Assembly (NCBI GenBank): GCA_027482795.1
Contig: JAIXVS010000085.1
Span: forward strand, 1 to 11,822
Source of the DNA: Rhodobacter sp.
GTDB taxonomy: Bacteria > Pseudomonadota > Alphaproteobacteria > Rhodobacterales > Rhodobacteraceae
Reading direction: 5' to 3'
DNA: 11,822 nt
Position 1 is the stretch's first letter; each line of letters opens with the position of its first letter. The position numbers and the translations under genes are program-made. Positions 6,465 through 11,822 of the stretch are shown one piece after another. A model generated the notes under the pieces. The model saw only the letters and a list, made by a program, of their open reading frames with translations. It was not told the DNA's origin and searched no databases.

Positions 6465-6545
6465 GAAAAAAAGGCCGCACCCAAAGGCGCGGCCAGTCAG
6501 ACAGGGAGGAAGTCACAATCGCACCAACCAATGGGCCGCTGCGAT
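6465..6545 (-). ncRNA. Second candidate small RNA with CUUCCUCCC stretch; 5' end uncertain
   Basis: On the minus strand a single-stranded-looking GTGACTTCCTCCCTGTCTGA (6518-6499) leads into a terminator. The terminator stem arms are GGCCGCGCC and GGTGCGGCC (6494-6473; 9 bp with one G-U wobble, loop TTTG), followed by TTTTTTTC (A run 6466-6472 on plus). This is a textbook factor-independent terminator, yet no minus-strand protein gene precedes it; the next gene to the right is on the plus strand and starts at 6637. The pyrimidine-rich CUUCCUCCC could pair with Shine-Dalgarno sequences, like the CCUCCUCCC-type small RNAs known in Rhodobacter. I could not fix a convincing promoter, so the right boundary is only a guess. 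Confidence 0.45.
6466..6494 (-). terminator. Strong orphan minus-strand terminator
   Basis: A 9-bp GC-rich stem (6473-6494) with a 4-base loop is followed on the minus strand by seven T and a C. On the plus strand no T run follows, so its direction is clear. Confidence 0.85.
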
Positions 6546-6585
6546 GTCTTCACAATGCCAGCTAATGGTTAACAATCTGTTTCGT

Positions 6586-6614
6586 TTGCGCGCGGCTTTC
6601 CGCTATCATAGGTT
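6586..6614 (+). promoter_or_regulatory. Probable promoter of the HerA-like gene
   Basis: TTGCGC (6586-6591), a 17-base spacer and TAGGTT (6609-6614), the same -10 word and spacing as the minus-strand promoter at 6368-6396. An overlapping TATCAT (6604-6609) has a poor spacing to TTGCGC. A start near 6621 would give a leader of about 16 bases, just enough for AGGG (6627-6630) before ATG 6637. Confidence 0.45.
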
Positions 6615-6636
6615 GAAACGAAAAATAGGGTGATTC

Positions 6637-8199
6637 ATGGGCGAGACGATCTTTGTGGGCGGCGGCGGTGAAGGCTACAGCGCGCCGCAAAACCTTCTGC
6701 TGAAATATGGCAACCGCCATGGGCTGATTGCGGGGGCCACGGGCACGGGTAAAACGGTCACGCTGCAAGTGCTGGCCGAAGGGTTTTCCGCCGAAGGTGT
6801 TCCTGTGTTCATGGCCGATGTGAAGGGTGATTTGTCGGGCCTTGCTGCGGCGGGCAGTGAAAATCACAAGCTGCACGAAGCCTTTACCAAACGCGCCGCC
6901 CAAATCGGCCATACCATCGCCTACCGCCCCTATCCTGTGACGTTTTGGGATATGTTTGGCACCGCAGGCCACCCCATTCGCGCAACTGTCGCCGAAATGG
7001 GCCCGCTCTTGCTGTCGCGCCTTTTGGAACTGACCGAACCGCAAGAGGGCGTCTTAAACGTGGCCTTTCGGTTGGCCGATGAAGAAGACCTTCCCCTTTT
7101 GGATTTGAAAGACCTTCAGGCGCTGCTGACCTTTATCGCGCAGCATGACGGCGAGATTTCGGCCCGCTACGGCCTTGTGGCCAGCACATCCATCGGGGCC
7201 ATTCAGCGCCGCCTTTTGGTGCTGGAAAACCAAGGCGCGGCGCAGATGTTTGGCGAGCCTGCGCTGGAACTTTCCGATCTGATGCGGGTGGATGCAAACG
7301 GGCAGGGCGTGGTCAATATTCTGGCGGCGGATAAGCTGATGAATTCGCCGCGTCTCTATGCCACTTTCCTTTTGTGGCTGCTGTCCGAACTGTTCGAAGA
7401 ACTGCCCGAAGTGGGCGATCCTGACAAGCCAAAGCTGGTGTTTTTCTTTGACGAGGCGCATTTGCTGTTCAACGATGCGCCGCGCGCGCTGGTGGAAAAG
7501 GTGGAACAGGTCGCCCGCCTGATCCGTTCCAAAGGCGTGGGGATTTATTTCATCACCCAAAACCCCGCCGATGTGCCCGATGTGATCTTGGGCCAGCTTG
7601 GCAACCGCGTGCAGCACGCCCTGCGCGCCTTTACCGCCAAAGATCAAAAAGACCTCAAGGCCGCTTCCGAAACCTACCGCCCCAATCCACGTTTTGATAT
7701 TTCAGACGCCATCCGCGATGTCGGCACGGGCGAGGCGGTGACCTCTTTCTTAGAAGCCAAGGGCATTCCAGGCATTGCCGAACGCACCATGGTGCGCCCG
7801 CCCAATTCGCAGCTTGGCCCCATTGACCCTATGCTGCGGGCAGGGGTGATGGCGATGTCGCCCATGGCGGCCAAATACACCGCGCCTGTCGACCGCGAAT
7901 CCGCCTATGAACGCCTGCGCAGCCGCGCCGAGGCCGCCGCGCGCGATGCCGAGGCGGCAGAGCAGGCCGAGGCCCGCGCAGCCCAAGATGCGGCGCGCAG
8001 CAAAGAAGAGGCGCGCGAATTCTCCCGCGCCCGCCGCTATGATGGGGAAGGCTACCGCGAACCCGCGCGGCGCAGCGGGGGATCATCGCGCAGCGATAGC
8101 CTAACCACGACCTTGGCCAAAAGCTTTGTCCGCCAGCTGGGCACCCGCACAGGCCAAGCCGTGGTGCGCGGGATTTTGGGCAGTATGTTTAAGAGGTAG
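6637..8199 (+). CDS. HerA/YjgR-type (DUF853) P-loop ATPase
   Basis: A 520-residue cytoplasmic ATPase of the HerA-FtsK group, closest in pattern to E. coli YjgR (DUF853, about 500 aa), whose role is not known; HerA itself is a DNA-pumping hexameric motor. Walker A is GATGTGKT at residues 33-40, a second conserved block MADVKGDLSGLA lies at 59-70, Walker B is LVFFFDEAHLLF with D272 and E273, and the polar sensor-like YFITQNPADVP is at 304-314. R324 in LGNRVQHALRAF is a candidate arginine finger. Residues about 420-468 are a charged Ala/Glu/Arg helix likely to form a coiled coil, then comes a flexible Gly/Ser/Arg linker and a conserved-looking tail (FVRQLGTRTGQAVVRGILG, 497-515). The start ATG has AGGG 6 bases upstream. 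It stands alone, without NurA or other repair partners, so a DNA-end-resection role should not be assumed. Confidence 0.9.
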   Translation: MGETIFVGGGGEGYSAPQNLLLKYGNRHGLIAGATGTGKTVTLQVLAEGFSAEGVPVFMADVKGDLSGLAAAGSENHKLHEAFTKRAAQIGHTIAYRPYPVTFWDMFGTAGHPIRATVAEMGPLLLSRLLELTEPQEGVLNVAFRLADEEDLPLLDLKDLQALLTFIAQHDGEISARYGLVASTSIGAIQRRLLVLENQGAAQMFGEPALELSDLMRVDANGQGVVNILAADKLMNSPRLYATFLLWLLSELFEELPEVGDPDKPKLVFFFDEAHLLFNDAPRALVEKVEQVARLIRSKGVGIYFITQNPADVPDVILGQLGNRVQHALRAFTAKDQKDLKAASETYRPNPRFDISDAIRDVGTGEAVTSFLEAKGIPGIAERTMVRPPNSQLGPIDPMLRAGVMAMSPMAAKYTAPVDRESAYERLRSRAEAAARDAEAAEQAEARAAQDAARSKEEAREFSRARRYDGEGYREPARRSGGSSRSDSLTTTLAKSFVRQLGTRTGQAVVRGILGSMFKR

Positions 8200-8303
8200 G
8201 GCAGATGGCACCTGTATCGACTCACATTTGCAGTTTGCGATCAATCTGGCCCCAAAGTCGAATGTCTTCTTAAGGTAACGATGTCATCAAAAAGGCAATG
8301 CCC

Positions 8304-9554
8304 ATGGCCCTTTCCGCCGCTGAAGTCTACCTTCTGGAACTGATCAATCGCGCCCGTCTTGACCCCGCGGCCGAGGCGGCGCGCTTTGGCATTGCCCTGA
8401 ACGCAGGTCTGCCCGCTGGCACGATTTCAACTGATGCAAAACAGGTGCTTGCCCCCAGTTCGGCGCTGGAAAAGGCGGCAATCGGCCATTCCAAATGGAT
8501 GATTGCCACCGATAGATTTTCCCATACGGGGCAAAGCGGCAGCCAACCCGCAGACCGCGCCGAGGCGGCAGGTTACACGGGCTTTGCGATGGTGGGCGAA
8601 AACATCGCTTGGGCGGGCACGACAGGGTCGATTTCCATCAATGCCAGCACAATCAACACCCATTATCGCGGCCTGTTCCTGAGTGAAGGTCACCGTGCCA
8701 ATACATTGGCCGACGCCTACCGCGAGGTGGGTCTGGCCGAAGAATTGGGCGCATTCCGCAATGGGGGTACGACCTATAACTCGGCCATGCTGACCGAACT
8801 GTTCGGCCTGCGCGGTGCATCTGTGTTTTTAACTGGCGTCGCCTATACCGACAGAAACGGCAATAATTTCTATGACATAGGCGAAGGGCGCGCCAGCGTG
8901 ACCTTTACCGCACAAGGCAAAAGCGCTTCTGCTGCAAGTACGGGTCTGTACGCGCTGCGCCTGACCGCCGATGCCACCCAAGACATCACAGGCAAGGTGG
9001 GCAGTAAGGCGTTTTCGCTGCAACTGGACATGTCGTCTGAAAATGCCAAGCTGGACGTGGTGGGGGGCAGCACGTTTTTCACATCTGCCGACATCACGCT
9101 GAAAAGCGGCATTCACAACGCGCGGCTTTTGGGCGTGGCCGATTTGGACGCCACGGGCAACGCCAGCGCCAATACGCTGACGGGCAATAAGGGCGATAAT
9201 GCCCTATCGGGCTTGGGCGGCAATGACCGCTTATCGGGCGGGCTGGGGGATGACACGCTGACAGGCGGCGCGGGCAATGATGTGCTGGGCGGAGGGGCTG
9301 GCGCGGATGTGTTTGTGTTTGCGGATGCCTTTGGCCACGACCAGATCAGCGATTTTTCGATCTCGGGCGGTGACACCCTGCGCCTTGACGATGCAATCTG
9401 GGGCGGGGCGGCCAAAACCGCGGACCAAATAATAGCCCAATACGCCACAGATACCGGCGCAAACATCGTTCTAAACTTTGGCGCAGGCGAGGTGCTGACC
9501 CTTACAGGCGTCAGCAGCACCGCAGGGCTGGCGGCGGTGATTGAGATTTTTTAG
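8304..9554 (+). CDS. Secreted CAP-domain protein with SdrD-B-like segment and RTX repeats
   Basis: This 416-residue protein has no N-terminal export signal. Residues 4-168 are a CAP/SCP (cysteine-rich secretory, antigen 5, PR-1) domain, as in bacterial YkwD-like proteins: VYLLELINRARLDP, HSKWM (H62), DRFSHTG (H74), GENIAW (98-103) and EGHRANTL (H130). Residues about 175-270 form a beta-rich segment opening with VAYTDRNGNNFYDIGEG, an SdrD-B or EF-hand-like calcium loop. Residues about 285-335 carry glycine-aspartate nonapeptides of the RTX type (GLGGNDRLSGGLGDDTLTGGAGNDVLGG), followed by VFVFADAFGHDQISDFS and a hydrophobic end (AAVIEIF), the usual layout for type I secretion. It should be exported unfolded and fold on binding calcium outside. 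No HlyB/HlyD/TolC genes are in the window. An ATG at 8298 is in frame, but AAAGG (8291-8295) is 8 bases from 8304 and only 2 from 8298. Confidence 0.88.
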   Translation: MALSAAEVYLLELINRARLDPAAEAARFGIALNAGLPAGTISTDAKQVLAPSSALEKAAIGHSKWMIATDRFSHTGQSGSQPADRAEAAGYTGFAMVGENIAWAGTTGSISINASTINTHYRGLFLSEGHRANTLADAYREVGLAEELGAFRNGGTTYNSAMLTELFGLRGASVFLTGVAYTDRNGNNFYDIGEGRASVTFTAQGKSASAASTGLYALRLTADATQDITGKVGSKAFSLQLDMSSENAKLDVVGGSTFFTSADITLKSGIHNARLLGVADLDATGNASANTLTGNKGDNALSGLGGNDRLSGGLGDDTLTGGAGNDVLGGGAGADVFVFADAFGHDQISDFSISGGDTLRLDDAIWGGAAKTADQIIAQYATDTGANIVLNFGAGEVLTLTGVSSTAGLAAVIEIF

Positions 9555-9557
9555 CGG

Positions 9558-10895
9558 TTACACCCCCCTAACCCACAACTTCACCACCCTATTCTCCCTT
9601 CTTTGCACCACCTGAAACCTGAACCCGTGAAAGATAAACGCCTGCCCCTCGGTTGGAATCATCTGCGCCTCGTGGATCACCAGACCTGCCACCGTGTTCG
9701 CCTCGTCATCGGGCAGGTTCCAGTCCATCGCGCGGTTGATGTCGCGGATCGTCATCGCCCCGTCCACAATATAATCGCCGTTTTCGGTTTGCTTTAGCCC
9801 CGCATCGCGGGCCTTGGCGTCGAATTCGTCGTTAATCTCGCCGACGATTTCTTCCAGAATATCTTCCAGCGTGATCAGCCCTTGCAGGCTGCCATATTCA
9901 TCAACCACCAGCGCCAGATGCGCGTTGCGGGCCAGAAAGGCGCGCATTTGGTCGTCAAGGCTGGTGGTGTCGGGGATGAAATAGGGTTTCATCGCCACTT
10001 TCACCACGTCCAGTTCTGCAATCGTGGCCGAAATATCGGCCCCCGCGTTTTGGCGGCGCAGGCGGTCTACCTCGCGCAAAAGGTCTTTGGCGTGGATGAT
10101 GCCAAGGATATTTTCCTCATCATCTTTGAAAATCGGCAGGCGCGAATGGGCAGATGCCAGCACCTGCGCGATGATCTCGTCTGCTGCATCATCGGCATTG
10201 ATCATTTCAATCTGGCGGCGGTGGCGCATAATCTCGTCCACCGTGCGGTCGGACAAATCCAGCGCGCCGAGCAGGCGGTCGCGGTCCTCCTTTTCCACCG
10301 CGCCTGTCGAATGGCCAAGGGCGATGGCGCCCATGATTTCTTCGCGCAGGGCGAACATTTTGGTGTCAGGGCTTGCCCTCAGGCCGAGCGGGCGCAAAGC
10401 CGTGCGCAGCGCCGATGACAGCAGCCCCACCACAGGCGCCAAAACCGCGACAATCGGCGCAAGGATAGGGGCGAGGCGTAGGGCAATCGCCTCGGGGCTG
10501 GCGGTGGCGATTGTTTTTGGCAAAACCTCGGTCAGAATAAGCAGCCCCAAGGCCATTGCCGCAATCAGGGCAAAGGGCCAAAAGGCGCTTTGGCTGGCCA
10601 AAATATGAGGCAGCAGCCAGATCATCGCCAGCACTGTGGCCGTGATATGCAGCAGCAATTGGCCCAGCAGCACCGCGCCGATCATCCGCTCGTCATCGTC
10701 TTGCAGGCCCAGCGCCGACACAGCCCCGCGTGCGCCGCGATCTGCCTGTGCCTTTAGCTTGCCGCGCGGCACAGTGGTGATGGCGGTTTGCGCCAGCGAC
10801 AAAAAGGCCGAGATGAGCACAACACAGGCCAGCCCGCCCCAAATGGGCCAAGGGTGAATGACAAGGTAGTATTGATCAAGAAAGGCGGGATTCAT
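9558..10895 (-). CDS. CNNM/CorC-family membrane protein (DUF21 + CBS pair + CorC-HlyC domain)
   Basis: A 445-residue inner-membrane protein of the family formerly called hemolysin C-like and now tied to magnesium (or other cation) export. The DUF21 membrane domain (about 1-185) shows hydrophobic segments near 17-40, 72-95, 103-125 and 140-165 and the conserved LTEVLPKTIA (121-130). A CBS pair follows, about 215-280 (IMRHRRQIEMI, SRLPIFKDDEENILGIIHAKDLL) and 295-355 (PYFIPDTTSL, VVDEYGSLQGLITLEDILEEIVGEI). The C-terminal CorC-HlyC domain is about 365-445 (YIVDGAMTIRDINRAM, TVAGLVIHEAQMIPTEGQ). Its start overlaps the xerD stop by ATGA, with AAGG 6 bases upstream of ATG inside xerD, so the two are translationally coupled. 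The stop is 3 bases from the stop of the convergent CAP-RTX gene. Length and domains are complete; the transported ion is not shown by sequence. Confidence 0.92.
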   Translation of the reverse strand: MNPAFLDQYYLVIHPWPIWGGLACVVLISAFLSLAQTAITTVPRGKLKAQADRGARGAVSALGLQDDDERMIGAVLLGQLLLHITATVLAMIWLLPHILASQSAFWPFALIAAMALGLLILTEVLPKTIATASPEAIALRLAPILAPIVAVLAPVVGLLSSALRTALRPLGLRASPDTKMFALREEIMGAIALGHSTGAVEKEDRDRLLGALDLSDRTVDEIMRHRRQIEMINADDAADEIIAQVLASAHSRLPIFKDDEENILGIIHAKDLLREVDRLRRQNAGADISATIAELDVVKVAMKPYFIPDTTSLDDQMRAFLARNAHLALVVDEYGSLQGLITLEDILEEIVGEINDEFDAKARDAGLKQTENGDYIVDGAMTIRDINRAMDWNLPDDEANTVAGLVIHEAQMIPTEGQAFIFHGFRFQVVQRRENRVVKLWVRGV

Positions 10896-11822
10896 GTTTG
10901 GCCTTTGTCTTTTGGCGCGGCAAGCGGGTGATGGTTCAAAACCAAATCCTTCAGCGTTTGGTCTAGGACATGCGTATAAATTTCCGTCGTCGCCAGCCCA
11001 GCATGGCCCAGCAGCGTTTGAATAACCCGCAAATCTGCGCCATGGGCCAGCAAATGCGTGGCAAAGGCGTGGCGCAGGGTGTGAGGGGTGACAAGGGCAG
11101 GGTCAACCCCGCCATGGGCGGCGATAGATTTGATAAGCGCATAGAAATACTGCCGTGTGATATGGCCTTCGGCGGCGCTGCTGGGAAACAAATACTTTGG
11201 CGCGGCTTTGCCCTTGGCCCGCGCGGCATCAGCCGCCTTATCCCGCTGCGCCAGCCACGCCTGCGCTGCCGCGCGCGCGGGCGGTGACAGGGGCACCATC
11301 CGTTCTTTTCCGCCCTTGCCACGCACCAATATCATCGCAGGATCGCCGCGCAGCGCATGGGCGGGCAGGGTGACCAGTTCAGATACCCGCATCCCCGTGG
11401 CATAAAGCAGTTCGACAAGGCACAGGTTGCGCAGACGGCTGGCCGCGTCGCGCCCATATGCCGCGCTGGCGGCAAGTATGGCATTCACATCGGTTTCCGA
11501 CAGGGTTTTGGGCAGCGATTGCCGCGCGCCTGGCCCTTTGATCCGTAGGGCAGGGTTATCGCTGCGCCAGCCTTCTTCAAAGGCGAAGCGGTACATCTGT
11601 TTAATCGCCGACAGGCGGCGCTCGCGGGTCGCTTGGCCAAGACCCGCCGCCTCGCACGACATCAGATAGGCGTGAATATCTTCGCGGCCCGCGCTGGCAA
11701 ATGCGCAGCCTTGCCGCGCGGACCATGCCGCGAAATCCAACAAATCGCGCCCATAGGCCAGCGCGGTGTTGGTCGCAGCACCCCGCTCGGCGCGGGCGGC
11801 ATCCAGAAAGGCAGAAATCCAG
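10892..11822 (-). CDS. xerD: Tyrosine recombinase XerD (start beyond the right edge)
   Basis: The site-specific recombinase that, with XerC, resolves chromosome dimers at dif under FtsK control. The frame is open to the right edge, giving 309 visible residues from WISAFLDAARAERG; only a few N-terminal residues are missing. A TTG at 11743 is internal, since the residues before it (NTALAYGRDLLDFAAW) are the normal N-terminal SAM-like domain. That domain covers about 1-100. The catalytic domain has all six active residues: R145 (ATGMRVSEL), K169 (VRGKGGKERMVPL), H247 and R250 (TPHTLRHAFATHLL), H273 (LLGHAGL) and nucleophile Y282 (TTEIYTHV). LLAHGADLRVIQTLLGHAGL supports XerD over phage integrases, though XerC is not fully excluded. 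It overlaps the downstream CNNM gene by 4 bases. Confidence 0.92.
   Translation of the reverse strand, partial: WISAFLDAARAERGAATNTALAYGRDLLDFAAWSARQGCAFASAGREDIHAYLMSCEAAGLGQATRERRLSAIKQMYRFAFEEGWRSDNPALRIKGPGARQSLPKTLSETDVNAILAASAAYGRDAASRLRNLCLVELLYATGMRVSELVTLPAHALRGDPAMILVRGKGGKERMVPLSPPARAAAQAWLAQRDKAADAARAKGKAAPKYLFPSSAAEGHITRQYFYALIKSIAAHGGVDPALVTPHTLRHAFATHLLAHGADLRVIQTLLGHAGLATTEIYTHVLDQTLKDLVLNHHPLAAPKDKGQT

Larger units (their letters stand above)
6336..6508. repeat. Inverted repeat pair, 19-base arms at 6336-6354 and 6490-6508
   Basis: Plus strand 6336-6354 reads CTCCCTGTCGGACTGGCCG. The reverse complement of 6490-6508 reads CTCCCTGTCTGACTGGCCG. Eighteen of 19 positions match, with 135 bases between the arms. 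Such a match is not expected by chance in so short a region. Each arm lies in a different predicted minus-strand transcript. Confidence 0.85.
6174..6636. other. 463-base non-coding stretch with small-RNA or attenuator signals
   Basis: This gap between the divergent ialB-like and HerA-like genes has no convincing protein frame. From left to right it holds a possible ialB leader (6174-6297), a terminator hairpin (6304-6329), one arm of an inverted repeat (6336-6354), a minus-strand promoter (6368-6396), a second minus-strand terminator (6466-6494), the other arm of the repeat (6490-6508), and a plus-strand promoter for the HerA-like gene (6586-6614). The elements are described separately. Confidence 0.7.

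Noticed and set aside
6328..6531. Minus-strand frame of 67 residues in the small-RNA region
   Set aside because: It would be read straight through a strong terminator at 6466-6494, and its translation shows no protein-like pattern.
6531..6572. Plus-strand mini-frame MGRCDVFTMPANG after a purine-rich GGGAGGA, as a leader peptide of the HerA-like gene
   Set aside because: The GGGAGGA lies about 20 bases from the ATG, too far for a ribosome site, and the likely promoter of the gene is downstream of it.
9150..9310. Repetitive glycine-aspartate DNA as a nucleotide repeat or mobile element
   Set aside because: The repetition is explained by RTX nonapeptides in the protein.
10892..11822. XerD as a phage or integron integrase marking a mobile island
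   Set aside because: It is coupled to a housekeeping CNNM gene, matches XerD closely, and no attachment site, excisionase or tRNA gene is nearby.

Overview
The window looks like ordinary chromosomal DNA of a GC-rich alphaproteobacterium, most probably of the Rhodobacterales/Roseobacter type. The reasons are the protein families present (YcbB-type L,D-transpeptidase, an LpxD with an enlarged middle loop, an IalB-family periplasmic protein, a CAP-RTX secreted protein, and a CNNM/CorC protein coupled to XerD), the codon use rich in GCG/GGC/CGC, and the lack of transposases, integrons or CRISPR arrays. Taxonomy is inferred from these features; no search was run.

Layout, left to right. The last 21 codons of an unidentified plus-strand gene (2-67) are followed by a Tat-exported M15-type murein peptidase (mepK/ycbK-like, minus, 264-845). 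It is divergent from a YcbB-type L,D-transpeptidase (ldtD-like, plus, 1214-2821). These two probably cleave and make the same kind of peptidoglycan cross-link. After a terminator comes an envelope-lipid set on the plus strand: lpxD (2868-3971), a stand-alone acyl carrier protein (4014-4313) and a ketoacyl-ACP synthase (4310-5530) that overlaps it by 4 bases. A strong shared terminator separates this set from a convergent IalB-family secreted protein (minus, 5607-6173).

The least ordinary part is the 463-base gene-free stretch 6174-6636. It holds two factor-independent terminators reading on the minus strand with no protein gene in front of either. It also has a good sigma70-like promoter on the minus strand, and a 19-base inverted repeat (18 of 19 matching) with one arm in each of the two inferred transcripts. 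I read this as two tandem small RNAs that can base-pair with each other, or one small RNA plus an attenuator leader of the ialB-like gene. One of them carries a CUUCCUCCC anti-Shine-Dalgarno-like stretch.

The right half holds a HerA/YjgR-type ATPase (plus, 6637-8199), a secreted CAP-domain protein with a SdrD-B-like segment and RTX calcium-binding repeats (plus, 8304-9554), and, convergent with only 3 bases between, an operon read leftwards: xerD (10892 to beyond the right edge), overlapping by 4 bases a CNNM/CorC-type membrane protein with CBS domains (9558-10895).

The common theme of the left half is the cell envelope: peptidoglycan 3-3 cross-links, lipid A acylation and acyl-chain supply. 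The protein genes all have recognisable families. The novelty, if any, lies in the non-coding stretch near 6300-6550 and in the lpxD-ACP-synthase grouping.
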